NCBI GenBank assembly: GCA_014189435.1
Contig: CP050293.1
Coordinates: forward strand, 4,221,001-4,285,000
DNA length: 64,000 nt
Source of the DNA: Mesorhizobium loti
GTDB lineage: Bacteria > Pseudomonadota > Alphaproteobacteria > Rhizobiales > Rhizobiaceae
Reading direction: 5' to 3'
Under the pieces are notes generated by a model. That model made no database searches, had not been told where the DNA came from, and saw only the letters and a list, made by a program, of their open reading frames with translations. Shown piece after piece: positions 34,457 to 43,908 of the stretch. Positions within the stretch are counted from its first letter, which is position 1. Each line of letters opens with the position of its first letter. The translations under genes were made by a program, and so were the position numbers.

Positions 34457-35163
34457 GGCCCAGGTTCGACCAGCGCGACGGCGCGCAGCGGCGATCCGGT
34501 GCCGCCTTCGATCGCCAGCGGCAAGCTGATCAGGAAGCACAGCGGCGGCAATTCACCAAGCCGGGCGAAATTCTGGCCGATCAGGATGCCGGCTGAAAGC
34601 AGCGTATTGTGCGCCGGGAAATCCTCGCTGCCGAAACAATCGATCGACAGGCAGTCCGAACCGACAATGCGCACGCCGCGCTCGACCAGCAATTCGCTCG
34701 CTTGCCGCGACAGGCCGGGCCAGTCGGCCAGAAACGCTGCCGGATCGTCCCAGAACCGGTCCCAGCCGAAATGGAAGAACACGGCGTCACCCTGCCGTAT
34801 GCGGCCATGTTCGGCCTCGAAGGCGAAAACGTGCTGCGGCTCGACCGCTTGCCGGGGCTGGCAGCCACGCGCATCGATCGTCACCATGCGGCCGAAGAAG
34901 CGTTCGACGGGAATGTCCGAGATGGCGGCGCCGCCGCGGACGAAATGGACCGGCGCGTCGAAATGCGTGCCGGTGTGCTCGCTCATGGCAAGCGCGTGAT
35001 TGCAGGCGACGTCGCCGCGGTCGTAGGATTCCACCATCTCCTGGCAGTAGTGCGGATGCGTCGGCCACACCGGCATGCCTTGCTTCATGGGATGCGTCAG
35101 GTCGACGAAGGAAACCGCCTTTGTTTCGAACAGGCCGGCGAGTGTGTCGGTGGCGGATGTCAT
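34453..35163 (-). CDS. Cyclase family hydrolase (kynurenine formamidase-like fold)
   Basis: This 236-residue metal-dependent hydrolase has the family signature HxGTHxDxPxH as EHTGTHFDAPVHF, and DCLSIDCFGSEDFPAHNTLL near the end. Relatives hydrolyse formyl-kynurenine, isatin and other amides or lactones. The gene is the last of the importer operon and its ATG overlaps the permease stop (ATGA). Opening of a lactone or amide form of the imported compound is a reasonable inference; the substrate is unknown. Confidence 0.85.
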   Translation of the reverse strand: MTSATDTLAGLFETKAVSFVDLTHPMKQGMPVWPTHPHYCQEMVESYDRGDVACNHALAMSEHTGTHFDAPVHFVRGGAAISDIPVERFFGRMVTIDARGCQPRQAVEPQHVFAFEAEHGRIRQGDAVFFHFGWDRFWDDPAAFLADWPGLSRQASELLVERGVRIVGSDCLSIDCFGSEDFPAHNTLLSAGILIGQNFARLGELPPLCFLISLPLAIEGGTGSPLRAVALVEPGP

Positions 35164-36098
35164 CTGACGCGCGGCCTCGGCACCAGAGCGACGATCAGGA
35201 TGATCAGCGCGCCAGTCAGAAGGAAGCGCACGCCGGCTTGGATACCAAAGGTGCTGAGCATGGTGGACATCAGGTTGAAGAACAATGCGGCCCCCCATAT
35301 GCCGATGGCGTTGGCCTGTCCACCGGCGACGCTGGTGCCGCCAAGCACGACCACGGCGATCGATTCCATCAGATAGGCGTCGCCCATGTTGAGTGCCGCA
35401 CCGCCGCTGAAGCCGGCAAGCAGGAAGCCGGCGAGCGCGGCGGCCGTGCCGCACAGCATATAGGCCATCAGCCGCACCCGGGCGACGTCGATGCCGGCAA
35501 GCCGCGCCGCCGGTTCGCTCTGGCCGGTGGCCAGCAATTGCCGGCCCCAGACCGTGCGCTTGAGGGCGAGCATCGCAACCAGCGTCAGCGCCATCACGAC
35601 GATAGGCATGATTTGCGCGCCGCCCAGGCTGAGCGAGGTGAATCGGGAAAGGCCCGCCGGCGGCTTGAGCGTCGCCTGGCCGCCGAGATTGAAGGCAAGC
35701 GACTGGAAGACGAAGCTCCAGGCGAGCGTGGCGATGATCGGCGGCAGCCGCAATGCGACGATGGCAAGGAAGTTCGCGGCCCCCGCGACGGCGCCGACAG
35801 CAAGTGCTGCAGCGAGGCCGGGCAACAGCATGCCGTCTGACCCTTGCATGACCGTCATCGACACATAGGCGGCCAGCGTCAGCACGGACGGCACGGACAG
35901 GTCGATATTGCCCGGCCCGGAGGCGACGACGAACATCTGCCCGGTTCCCACCACGACGCTGAAGGCACCGAAGGCGAGCGCGCCCGAGAGCGTGGCGCCG
36001 GCGCTGCCGATACCGGAATAGGCCGTCGTCGCCACCCACATGGCGAGCGCCACGATGAAGCCGTAGGTCCACGGCGCGAGGCTCAACCTCCGGGTCAT
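35160..36098 (-). CDS. Sugar ABC transporter permease (RbsC/BPD_transp_2 type), second subunit
   Basis: This 312-residue membrane protein of the ribose-type permease family has VASGPGNIDLSVPSVLTLAAY (the family ...GxIDLSVG-like motif), ATGQSEPAARLAGIDVARVRLMAY and VVVLGGTSVAGGQANAIGIW. It overlaps both neighbours by four bases (ATGA). Together with the previous permease it should form a heterodimeric channel, the same arrangement that appears as a single fused protein in the paralogous importer at 45683-47767. Confidence 0.92.
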   Translation of the reverse strand: MTRRLSLAPWTYGFIVALAMWVATTAYSGIGSAGATLSGALAFGAFSVVVGTGQMFVVASGPGNIDLSVPSVLTLAAYVSMTVMQGSDGMLLPGLAAALAVGAVAGAANFLAIVALRLPPIIATLAWSFVFQSLAFNLGGQATLKPPAGLSRFTSLSLGGAQIMPIVVMALTLVAMLALKRTVWGRQLLATGQSEPAARLAGIDVARVRLMAYMLCGTAAALAGFLLAGFSGGAALNMGDAYLMESIAVVVLGGTSVAGGQANAIGIWGAALFFNLMSTMLSTFGIQAGVRFLLTGALIILIVALVPRPRVR

Positions 36099-37066
36099 CG
36101 CGCCCGCTCCGACAAAAGCACGCGCCCGGCCAGCACGAGAAACAGGATGACGCCCTGGGCGCCGATCTGCCATGTCGGCGGCACCTGCAGGAAGGACAGC
36201 AACGAGCCCGCGAGCGACAGCGTCAGCGCACCGATCACTGTGCCGACCGGCGAGACGACGCCGCCGGTAAAGGCGCCGCCGCCGAGGATCACCGCGCCGA
36301 CGCCGAGCAGCGTATAGGCCGGCGCGACATTGGCGTCGCCCGATGTGGTGAGGCCGGTCAGCGTCAGCCCGGCCAGGCAGGCGAGCAGGCCGGCGGCGGC
36401 ATAGACCGCGACGCGGATGCCGATAACGGACCAGCCGGCGCGCTCCACGGCGCGCGGATTGCCACCGGCGCCGCGCAACACCACGCCGTAGGAGGAGCGC
36501 GAGATGACGAGATGGCCGGCGAGCGCCGCCAGTGCCGCCAGCCAGATCGACAGCGGCATCAAAGGCGGCTGCCAGCTCATGAAGGAAGCAAGCCATGCCG
36601 GCGCCGAGCCCCCCGGTGCGGGCAGCAAGATGACGGCGATGCCGAGCCAGATGAAGGACATGCCGAGCGTCACGATGATCGACGGCAGTTGCCGTGAATG
36701 GATAAGCAGGCCGAAGCCGGCATAGGCGGCGATCAGGACCAGGTAGCACAGCGCAGCGAGCGCCGGCGCATCCCTGAGATAAAGCGCGGTGACGCAGGTG
36801 ATCAACCCGACAAAGGCGCCGTTAGACAGGTCGATATCGCCCAGCATGATCACCATCATCTGCGCCAGTGCGGCAAAGACCAGCGGCACCGAGAGCTTGA
36901 ACAACAGGTGGAAGCCGAAATAGCTCATCGCCGCCGGGCGAATGCTGAAGATGATGGCCAGCATGACCAGCAGCGCGATAGCCGGCAGGCCGACCTGCAA
37001 GGCATTGAGCAAGGCCGGGCGCGCATTGGAAGGGGAACGGGGGGCACGGACGGCCGCGTCAGACAT
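36095..37066 (-). CDS. Sugar ABC transporter permease (RbsC type), first subunit
   Basis: This 323-residue RbsC-type membrane protein has MVIMLGDIDLSNGAFVGLITC, VVLRGAGGNPRAVERAGWSVIGIRVAVYA and AVILGGGAFTGGVVSPVGTVIG. The ATG at 37066 overlaps the ATPase stop codon by eight bases; a longer N-terminus to 37156 would lie inside the ATPase gene and is rejected. It is the first of two adjacent permeases in this importer. Confidence 0.92.
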   Translation of the reverse strand: MSDAAVRAPRSPSNARPALLNALQVGLPAIALLVMLAIIFSIRPAAMSYFGFHLLFKLSVPLVFAALAQMMVIMLGDIDLSNGAFVGLITCVTALYLRDAPALAALCYLVLIAAYAGFGLLIHSRQLPSIIVTLGMSFIWLGIAVILLPAPGGSAPAWLASFMSWQPPLMPLSIWLAALAALAGHLVISRSSYGVVLRGAGGNPRAVERAGWSVIGIRVAVYAAAGLLACLAGLTLTGLTTSGDANVAPAYTLLGVGAVILGGGAFTGGVVSPVGTVIGALTLSLAGSLLSFLQVPPTWQIGAQGVILFLVLAGRVLLSERAR

Positions 37067-38549
37067 GCCCGCCTCCGAACGACGCCTGCAGGATATTGCC
37101 GGTCTCGATGGCGTCGCCTTCCAGCCTGGTCGCGGCGCGACCCTCGCGGAAGACATAGATGCGCTCGCAATTGGTCAGCTCTTCGAGCTCGGTCGTGTAC
37201 CAGACGAAGGAGCGCCCGTTCTCGGCCTCGGCGCGGATCAGCCGGTAGACCTCCTGCTTGGTGCCGACATCGACGCCGCGCATCGGATCGTCGAGGAAGA
37301 TCACCTCAGCGTCTGACGCCAGCGCGCGGGCGAACAGCACCTTTTGCTGGTTGCCGCCCGACAGCGACAGGATCGGCGTGTCGATCGAAGGCGCCTTGAC
37401 CTTGAGCCGGTCCGACCAGGTCTCGGCCAGCTTGCGGGCGGCGGCGCTCGAAATCATGCCGCCCCGCGTCAGCGCATTCAGGCTGCGGATGGTCAGATTG
37501 TCGGCGATCGACCACAGCGAGAACACGCCTTCCGAGCCACGGTCGCCGGCGACATAGGCGCCCGGCAAGGCCTCGCGCTGCCGGCGCGCGGCATAAAACA
37601 TCGCGCGCAGCCGCTCGCGCTGGCCGTGGCCGTCGAGCCCGGCGAAGCCGATGATCTCGCCCTTGCCGACTTCGATGGTCAGATCGGTGGTGTCGCGGCC
37701 GGCATGCCGGATCACCGGAGCTTGCACCGAGGCCACCTTGCCGGCGGAGCGGTCGCGCGGCCGTTCGATGCTACCCATCAGCTCGACAAGTGCGGCGCGT
37801 GACAGGCCAGCGGTCGGCCGCTCGGCGACGACCTTGCCGTCGACCATGACGACGGTGCGGTCGCAGACGGCGAGGATCTCGTTCAGGCGATGGGTGATCA
37901 GGATGCAGGCGATGCCGCGCCCTGCCGCGCGGCGGATATGAGCGAGCAATTGTTCCGTCGCCTCGTGGCCGAGCGCCGAGGTCGGCTCGTCGAGAATGAC
38001 GGCGCGCAATTTGATGCCGGTCTGCGTGAAAGCGCGGGCGATCTCGACCATCTGTCGCCCGCCGATCGGCAGGTCGGCGACTTTCCTGTCGAGATCGATG
38101 CCGTGGCCAGGGAAGATCTCGTCCAGCACCGGGCCGATCACCTGGCGCGCGCGCCGGCGCCAGCCCAACCCGCGCAAAGGCCTATGCACGATGCGGGTAT
38201 TTTCCGCCGACGTCAGGTTGGCGCAGAGCGACAGTTCCTGGAAGATGCAGCGCAGTCCGGCCTGCTGGGCGCTGGCCGCACTCCATACGCCGATCTCACA
38301 CCCCCCGAGGCGAAAGCTGCCGCTGCTGCGCTCGACCGTGCCGGCAAGCACGTTCATCAGCGTCGACTTGCCAGCGCCATTGTGGCCGACGAGGCCGACG
38401 ACCTCGCCGGGTTTCAGATGAAAGTCCACGCCGCCCAGGGCATGCACGGCATCATAGTGCTTGCGGACATCGCGTACCTCGATGAGGAGGCTGTCGGCAT
38501 CGCCTGTCTCTGCTACGTCCTTCTTGGGCGGCGTGGGATCGTTCATCAT
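37059..38549 (-). CDS. Sugar ABC transporter ATPase (RbsA type, two nucleotide-binding domains)
   Basis: This 496-residue protein is of the ribose-importer ATPase class. The first domain has Walker A GHNGAGKST, Q-loop FQELSLCANLTS, signature-like LPIGGRQMVEIARA and Walker B VILDEPTSAL. The second has a degenerate Walker A (GLDGHGQRERL), as normal in this family, then LSGGNQQKVLFARAL and VIFLDDPMRGVDVGTK. It powers the two permeases that follow. The start (ATGATG) lies 13 bp after the binding-protein stop codon. Confidence 0.93.
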   Translation of the reverse strand: MMNDPTPPKKDVAETGDADSLLIEVRDVRKHYDAVHALGGVDFHLKPGEVVGLVGHNGAGKSTLMNVLAGTVERSSGSFRLGGCEIGVWSAASAQQAGLRCIFQELSLCANLTSAENTRIVHRPLRGLGWRRRARQVIGPVLDEIFPGHGIDLDRKVADLPIGGRQMVEIARAFTQTGIKLRAVILDEPTSALGHEATEQLLAHIRRAAGRGIACILITHRLNEILAVCDRTVVMVDGKVVAERPTAGLSRAALVELMGSIERPRDRSAGKVASVQAPVIRHAGRDTTDLTIEVGKGEIIGFAGLDGHGQRERLRAMFYAARRQREALPGAYVAGDRGSEGVFSLWSIADNLTIRSLNALTRGGMISSAAARKLAETWSDRLKVKAPSIDTPILSLSGGNQQKVLFARALASDAEVIFLDDPMRGVDVGTKQEVYRLIRAEAENGRSFVWYTTELEELTNCERIYVFREGRAATRLEGDAIETGNILQASFGGGHV

Positions 38550-38562
38550 TCAGCCATGCTGC

Positions 38563-39651
38563 TCATTTCGGCGCGGGAACGCCCGGCAGAGGCTCCTTCT
38601 TTACGTTGGCGTCGATGATCTTGGCCACCAGTTCCTGCGGATATTCGGCATTGACGACGCCGCCTTCGGGAACCGTCTTCAGCCAGGCGTCGAGGTCGGG
38701 CTGGTTGATCTGCAAGAGCGGCACCTCGACGAATTTCGGCACCTGCTTGCCCGCCAGGATCTGCTGCGCAACCCAGAACGCGACCTGCGAGACGCTTGGC
38801 GTCGCGCCCAGCGAGAAGGTCTGGTAGCCGCTGGCGTCATGCTCCTGCTTCCACAGTGCCAATTCGTCCTGGCGATTGCCCATGATGATGATCGGCAGCT
38901 GCCTGTTGGCGGCCTTGAATGCCTGCGCCGCGCCATAGCCATCGCCGCCCTGAGTCAGCACGGCATCGACCTGAGGCAGCGATGGCAGGATGCCCGACAC
39001 TTCCTTTTGCGCCACGGTCGCCGTCCACTGGCCATAGACCTCGCCGACAGCCTTATAGCTGGCGTGCGCCTTCATCGCCTTCTCGACGCCTTCATGCAGG
39101 CGCTTGTCGAAACCATCGCCAGCCATGCCGCGGATTTCGAGGATGTTGGCCGGCTTGTCGCCGAGCTTGCTGGAGATGAAGTCCAGTTCGGCCTTGGCAT
39201 AGGAATCGAGGTTGTAGTCGACGACATAGGCGCAAGGTTCGGTGACGCCGCTGGCGAAGGCGACGACAGTGATGCCGGCATTGCAGGCATCCTTGATGGC
39301 GCCGTTGAGTGCGGTGTCGGAGCCGGCAAGCACGATGATCGCGTCATAGCCCTGGAGGATCAAGTTCTCGATCTGGCTCGCCTGCTCGGTCACCGAATTG
39401 TTCGAGCTGACGACGGCGGTGGCGGCGACCTGCTTGTCGGCCACGGCCTTGGCGCCCATCTCCTCAAAACTCTTGATCATCACCTGGCGGAAGGAATTGC
39501 CGGCGTAGGAATTGCTGAAGGCGATCTTCTTGGCCGACGTGTCGCCCTTGGCGACGCCGTCATCGGCCCGCGCGCCTGTCGTGGCAAGGGTCGTGCAGGA
39601 AAGCAGCGCCGCGATAAGGAAGGCTCTGCCAGCTGTTCTGGTTCTGCTCAT
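38563..39651 (-). CDS. Sugar-type ABC transporter substrate-binding protein
   Basis: This 362-residue periplasmic binding protein (type 1 fold, RbsB-like) has a signal peptide ending TTGARA-DDG at about residue 29. The mature protein has KKIAFSNSYAGNSFRQVMIKSF and GYDAIIVLAGSDTALNGAIKDACNAGITVVAF. An EPCAYVVDYN segment is mirrored as EPCAYNVHID in the binding protein at 49400-50527, so the two are related. The ATG at 39651 has GGAGG upstream. The adjacent glucarate-dehydratase-like enzyme suggests a sugar or sugar-acid ligand. Confidence 0.92.
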   Translation of the reverse strand: MSRTRTAGRAFLIAALLSCTTLATTGARADDGVAKGDTSAKKIAFSNSYAGNSFRQVMIKSFEEMGAKAVADKQVAATAVVSSNNSVTEQASQIENLILQGYDAIIVLAGSDTALNGAIKDACNAGITVVAFASGVTEPCAYVVDYNLDSYAKAELDFISSKLGDKPANILEIRGMAGDGFDKRLHEGVEKAMKAHASYKAVGEVYGQWTATVAQKEVSGILPSLPQVDAVLTQGGDGYGAAQAFKAANRQLPIIIMGNRQDELALWKQEHDASGYQTFSLGATPSVSQVAFWVAQQILAGKQVPKFVEVPLLQINQPDLDAWLKTVPEGGVVNAEYPQELVAKIIDANVKKEPLPGVPAPK

Positions 39652-39712
39652 TTCGTTCTCCTCCTGTTGAAATTCATAGCGTCCTCCCGCCGACCATTTC
39701 GAACGAAAAATT

Positions 39713-40960
39713 TCACCCCAGCCCGAGATCGGGCACGGTGGCGTCTCGATGGTCGGCGAAATTCGTGTTGGGCAGCAGCGGATACCAGCCCGGACGGCCG
39801 GGATCGCGGTCGTAGGCATAGCCGCCCAGCGAGCGGTAGAGCTCGGCATAGGTTGCAAGCTTGTCGCGGTCGAGTTCGACACCGAGGCCCGGCGCCTCCG
39901 GCACCGCGATCGCACCGTTCTCGTAACGCATCTTGCCGCCGACGATGATGTCGTCGGCAAGATGGTGGTAGTGCGCATCGGCAGTGAAGACGAGGTTGGG
40001 CAGCACAGCGCCAAGATGCAGCATGGTGGCGAGCTGGATGCCGAGCTCACCAGAGGAATGCACCGCAATGCCGAGGCCGAACGTGTCGCAGATCTGCGCG
40101 GCGCGCACGCAGGCGCGGATGCCGCCCCAGAAGGTGGTATCGAGCAGGATAACGTCGACGGCAGGGTCGCGCACATTGGTGGCGAGCTGTTCGAAATCGA
40201 TGACGATGGTGTTGGTGGCCAGCGGGATGGAAAGCTTCTCGCGCAAGCGGCGCATGCCGGCCAGGCCCCAGGTCGGGTCCTCGAAATAGTCGTTCCTGAG
40301 GTCCGAGATGGCCTGGCCGAAACGCAGCGCCTCTTCGACCGACAGTGCCGCGTTCGGATCGTAGCGCAGCGTGTCGGCAGGGAATTCCGCGGCGAGCGCC
40401 CTGAAACACTCCAACTCATAGTCGGGATGAAACACACCGGCCTTGAGCTTGTGGGCGCCAAATCCGTGCTCGGCCTTGAGCGCGCGGGCATGGTCGAGCA
40501 ATTGCTCGATGGTGCGGACCTCGCCCTTGCCATTGCGGCGGTCGGCATAACGGAAGAACAGATAGGAGGCGAAGCCGATCCGGTCGCGCACGCGCCCGCC
40601 AAGCAATTGGTAAACCGGCACGCCGAGCTTCTTGCCGATGATGTCGAGGCAAGCGAATTCCAGCGCTGCGTGGAGCTGCGTGCGGTTGTTGTAGAGCGAT
40701 GCCGTCGGATTGCAGATGGCGTAGCGCATGCGGTTGAGATCGAAAGGGTCGTGGCCGACGAGGTAGGGCTTCAATCCGGCGAAGGCCAGTTCGGCGCCCG
40801 CGCCGCCGCCGCCCATTTCGCCGAGGCCGAGAATGCCTTCGTCAGTCTCGACCTCGACCACGGTGCGGACAAAGCGCCCCCAATGCGTGCCGTTGCTGTG
40901 CCGCAATGCTGCTTCCAGCGGAACGGTGACGGTGGTCGCCTTGATGTCCGTGATCTTCAT
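39713..40960 (-). CDS. Enolase superfamily, glucarate-dehydratase-like acid-sugar dehydratase
   Basis: This 415-residue protein has the glucarate-dehydratase subgroup residues in order: KxK ([10 protein letters not shown]), Asp in [10 protein letters not shown], Glu in YFEDPTWG, Asn in [11 protein letters not shown], Asp in [10 protein letters not shown] and His in [13 protein letters not shown]. The family dehydrates aldaric or aldonic acids to 2-keto-3-deoxy products. It is the first gene of the importer operon, 61 bp before the binding-protein gene. The ATG at 40960 has GGGAGAGGAG upstream. No aldolase or keto-acid dehydrogenase follows, so the rest of the pathway must be elsewhere. Confidence 0.88.
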   Translation of the reverse strand: MKITDIKATTVTVPLEAALRHSNGTHWGRFVRTVVEVETDEGILGLGEMGGGGAGAELAFAGLKPYLVGHDPFDLNRMRYAICNPTASLYNNRTQLHAALEFACLDIIGKKLGVPVYQLLGGRVRDRIGFASYLFFRYADRRNGKGEVRTIEQLLDHARALKAEHGFGAHKLKAGVFHPDYELECFRALAAEFPADTLRYDPNAALSVEEALRFGQAISDLRNDYFEDPTWGLAGMRRLREKLSIPLATNTIVIDFEQLATNVRDPAVDVILLDTTFWGGIRACVRAAQICDTFGLGIAVHSSGELGIQLATMLHLGAVLPNLVFTADAHYHHLADDIIVGGKMRYENGAIAVPEAPGLGVELDRDKLATYAELYRSLGGYAYDRDPGRPGWYPLLPNTNFADHRDATVPDLGLG

Positions 40961-40997
40961 GCCGGCTCCTCTCCCCTGGCCGAATGGCGTCATACAC

Positions 40998-41011
40998 ACT
41001 ACCATGGTAGT
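40998..41011. promoter_or_regulatory. Perfect 14-bp palindrome, candidate GntR operator
   Basis: ACTACCATGGTAGT is perfectly self-complementary. It lies 38 bp upstream of the enolase-family start and 99 bp upstream of the divergent GntR gene. The position and symmetry fit a site through which the GntR protein controls both directions. No other copy was seen in the window. Confidence 0.55.
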
Positions 41012-41109
41012 ATGTCAATGATGCCTCGATCTTGCTTGGCGCTTGAGTTGCGGCCTGCGCGGTGTCATGACCTGAGCAGTGCAGTGCCATTCACAGCAAC
41101 GGATTCGTC

Positions 41110-41871
41110 ATGGGAACCAAGCTTTCGGGGGCGACCAGGTTTTCAGGCAATGCTGCCAGGCTGAAGAACGCCGGTCAGCGCGAACCCTCGCGGGTGCTGG
41201 AGCCGGTCAACAACCGCATGCCGATCTCGCCGCAGATCTACGAGCGCCTGCGCCGCGCCATCACGACGCTGGCGATGTTGCCGTCGGAAGCGCTCAGCGA
41301 ACAGGATCTCGCCCAGCAGCTCGGTGTCAGCCGCACGCCGGTGCGCGAGGCGCTGATCCGGCTTGCCGATGAAGGGCTCATCGACATCCTGCCGCAGCGC
41401 GGCAGTTTCGTCGCGCCGATCCGGCTGAGTGACGTCGAGGAAGCACAGTTCATTCGCGAGGCGCTTGAAGTCTCCGTCGTGCAGAGACTGGCCGGCCACG
41501 GCTCGAGCGCGTTCATCGCGGCAGGCAGGGTGAACCTTGCCCAGCAGGCCAAGGCAGTGGCCGAGGGCGACCGCGAGCTGTTCCTCGAGCTAGACGAGGG
41601 CTTCCATCGCAGCCTGTGCGAAGAGGCCGGCCTGCCCAAGAGCTGGCGGGTGATCCAGGTGGTCAAGCTGCAGATGGACCGTGTGCGCTATCTGAGCCTG
41701 CCCGAGCCCGGGCACCTCGAAACGCTGCTCGCCCAGCATGTGGCGATCTTCGAAGCCGTGGAAACCGGCGAGGCAAAACAGGCAGGCGCGCGCATGGCGG
41801 CGCATCTGCGCGAAGTGCTGCGGACGGTGCAACGGCTGAACGTCGCCCGACCGGATCTGTTTGGCCAGTGA
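41110..41871 (+). CDS. GntR family transcriptional regulator, FCD subfamily
   Basis: This 253-residue regulator has a winged HTH (YERLRRAITTLAMLPSEALSEQDLAQQLGVSRTPVREALIRLADEG, about residues 43-90). The FCD effector domain follows, with ELDEGFHRSLCEEAG and LLAQHVAIFEAVETG containing the ligand/metal histidines. It is divergent from the glucarate-dehydratase-like operon and is its likely regulator. A start at Met37 (MPISPQIYERL) would remove a poorly conserved leader. The 148 bp after it carry no recognisable feature. Confidence 0.92.
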   Translation: MGTKLSGATRFSGNAARLKNAGQREPSRVLEPVNNRMPISPQIYERLRRAITTLAMLPSEALSEQDLAQQLGVSRTPVREALIRLADEGLIDILPQRGSFVAPIRLSDVEEAQFIREALEVSVVQRLAGHGSSAFIAAGRVNLAQQAKAVAEGDRELFLELDEGFHRSLCEEAGLPKSWRVIQVVKLQMDRVRYLSLPEPGHLETLLAQHVAIFEAVETGEAKQAGARMAAHLREVLRTVQRLNVARPDLFGQ

Positions 41872-42019
41872 TCCGTTGACCGCCGCTCAAATCGTCATTG
41901 GGTGAGGAGCCGCCCAGATCGGCACGCGTCCGCATGGGCGCCGCCGCACTGACGCCTCTCACACGAGCCACTCATTGTGCTGATCAACCAACTTCAAGAG
42001 CTCGCTCCAATCCTTCGCG

Positions 42020-42898
42020 TCAGCCGCCGAAGCGCGGTTCCGCGACGCCCTTGATGCCAAGGCCGGTGATGGCGAACAGGCTGCCGCGCAAGACGCCGTC
42101 GCCGGGAAAACGCGGCAGCGGCGGCTTGGCCATCGAGGTGACGTACAGGGTGTCGAGCTTCGGCCCGCCGAACATGACGCTGGTGATCTTCTTGACCGGC
42201 ATGTCGATGATGCGGTCGATGCTGCCGTCCGGCGCGTAGCGCACGAGCCTTCCGTCATAGACCAGCGCATTCCACAGATAGCCCTCGGCATCGACGGTCG
42301 AGCCGTCAGCCGCACCGCCCCGGCTGGTGTCGACGCGCACGAAGGTGCGCCGGTTGGTGGCGGCACCGGTGGCGATGTCGTAATCATAGGCCCAGATCTC
42401 GCCGGTCCAGGTGTCGGCGAAATAGAAGGTGCGGTCGTCAGGGCTCCAGCATGGACCGTTGGAGCAGATGATGCCGGAATCGATCCTGGTGACGGAGAAA
42501 TCCGGATCGAGCCTGTAGAGGCCGCCGGACGGCCCCTCTTCCATCGTATCCATGGAGCCGGCGAAGAAGCGGCCGCGCCGGTCGACCTTGCCGTCGTTGA
42601 GCCGGTTCATCGGCCGGTCCGGCTCCGGGTCGTGGATCAGCGTCACATCGCCGGTGACGAAATCGAGCAGATGGAAGCCGCGCTGCAGCGACACTACAGC
42701 GCCGCTGCCGTCCTTGCGCAGCGCCATCGAGCCGATCTTCATCGGCACGTCCCATGACCGGATCTCGCGCCCGTCGGCGGTCGCGCGAAACACGCGCCCG
42801 TCGAAACTGTCGATCCAGTACAGGCGTTCCTGTTCGACGTCCCACAGCGGTCCTTCGCCCAGCGTGGTCTTCACGTCCACAACGACTTCGATCTTCAT
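42020..42898 (-). CDS. SMP-30/gluconolactonase family sugar lactone hydrolase
   Basis: This 292-residue six-bladed beta-propeller has the metal-ligand Glu in LGEGPLWDVEQ, the Asn in PMNRLNDGKVDRRGRFFAGSMD, the Asn in CSNGPCWSPDDRTFYFADT and the Asp in GAADGSTVDAEGYLW. These are characteristic of calcium/zinc-dependent sugar lactonases such as regucalcin. It hydrolyses an aldonolactone to the acid. The start has GAGGAGG upstream. It is the last gene of the importer/BKACE operon, 47 bp after the cleavage-enzyme gene, where it would supply the open-chain acid. Confidence 0.9.
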   Translation of the reverse strand: MKIEVVVDVKTTLGEGPLWDVEQERLYWIDSFDGRVFRATADGREIRSWDVPMKIGSMALRKDGSGAVVSLQRGFHLLDFVTGDVTLIHDPEPDRPMNRLNDGKVDRRGRFFAGSMDTMEEGPSGGLYRLDPDFSVTRIDSGIICSNGPCWSPDDRTFYFADTWTGEIWAYDYDIATGAATNRRTFVRVDTSRGGAADGSTVDAEGYLWNALVYDGRLVRYAPDGSIDRIIDMPVKKITSVMFGGPKLDTLYVTSMAKPPLPRFPGDGVLRGSLFAITGLGIKGVAEPRFGG

Positions 42899-42945
42899 GC
42901 CGTCCTCCTCGGTATTGGCGTCACGCAGCGATTGGTCGGGCCGCG

Positions 42946-43908
42946 TCAGAAAGCGACCTTGTCGCCGCCCTTCAATGACAGTATCTCGCGCGCCTCGTCG
43001 GGCGTCGCCACCTCCATGCCGAGCCCCTCGATGATCTTGCGGGCCAGCAAGACCTGCTCGGCGTTCGATTTGGCAAGCTTGCCCTTGCCCGCCCACAGGC
43101 TGTCCTCCAGCCCGACGCGGATGTTGCCGCCAAGTGCCGCCGACTGCGCGGCGATGCGCAGCTGGCTGGCGCCGGCGCCCAGCACCGACCAGCGGAACTG
43201 GTCGCCGAACAGCCGGTCGGCGGTGCGCTTCATATGGGCGACGTCTTCTGGATGCGTGCCGATGCCGCCGAGCAGCCCGAACACCGACTGCACGAAGAAA
43301 GGCGGCTTCACCAGCCCGCGGTCGGCGAAGTGGGAAAGATTGTAGAGATGAGCGATGTCGTAGCACTCGAACTCGAAGCGCGTGCCATTGTCGTAGCAGG
43401 TCGCCAGAATGTACTCGATGTCCTTGAAGGAGTTGCGGAAGACGAGGTCGCGCGTCGCTTCCAGATGGGGCTTTTCCCAGTCGAACTTGAAGGCCTCGTA
43501 TTTGTCGGCCAGGTGATAGAGCCCGAAATTGATCGAACCCATATTGAGCGAGGCGACTTCCGGCTTGAACTGGGCGGCCGGGCGCACACGCTCCTCGACC
43601 TTCATGTAAGGGCTGCCGCCGGTGGTGATGTTGATGGCGGCGTTGGTGCCTTGCTTGACGCGTGGCAGGAAGCGGGCGAAGGCCTCCGGCGTCTGGTCGG
43701 GTTTGCCGGTTTCCGGGTCGCGGGCGTGCAGATGCAGGATCGCGGCGCCGGCTTCCGCAGCGGCGATCGCCTCCGAGGCGATCTGGTCCGGCGTGATCGG
43801 CAGATAGGGCGACATGGTCGGCGTGTGGATGGCGCCCGTCACCGCGCAGGTGATGATGATCTTGCCCCTAGTCTTCTGGGCGCCGGGCTTGCGGCTCGTT
43901 TCGCTCAT
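42946..43908 (-). CDS. Beta-keto acid cleavage enzyme (BKACE, DUF849 family)
   Basis: This 320-residue TIM-barrel protein of the 3-keto-5-aminohexanoate cleavage family has the zinc histidines in LHLHARD (H59, H61), the opening KIIITCAVTGAIHTP and a late VGLEDSLW carrying the conserved catalytic Glu. The family reacts a beta-keto acid with acetyl-CoA to give acetoacetate (or a substituted acetoacetate) and a new acyl-CoA. Here it overlaps (ATGA) an hydroxyacyl-CoA-dehydrogenase-type gene that could make the 3-keto acid. Known BKACE substrates include lysine-fermentation intermediates, dehydrocarnitine and 2-deoxy-3-keto-ribonate. The sugar importer and lactonase nearby favour a 2-deoxy-sugar acid, as inference. 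Confidence 0.9.
   Translation of the reverse strand: MSETSRKPGAQKTRGKIIITCAVTGAIHTPTMSPYLPITPDQIASEAIAAAEAGAAILHLHARDPETGKPDQTPEAFARFLPRVKQGTNAAINITTGGSPYMKVEERVRPAAQFKPEVASLNMGSINFGLYHLADKYEAFKFDWEKPHLEATRDLVFRNSFKDIEYILATCYDNGTRFEFECYDIAHLYNLSHFADRGLVKPPFFVQSVFGLLGGIGTHPEDVAHMKRTADRLFGDQFRWSVLGAGASQLRIAAQSAALGGNIRVGLEDSLWAGKGKLAKSNAEQVLLARKIIEGLGMEVATPDEAREILSLKGGDKVAF

Noticed and set aside
34453..36072. 539-residue frame joining permease and cyclase regions
   Set aside because: The first 300 residues are an out-of-frame reading of the permease gene; the cyclase starts at 35163 with an ATGA overlap.
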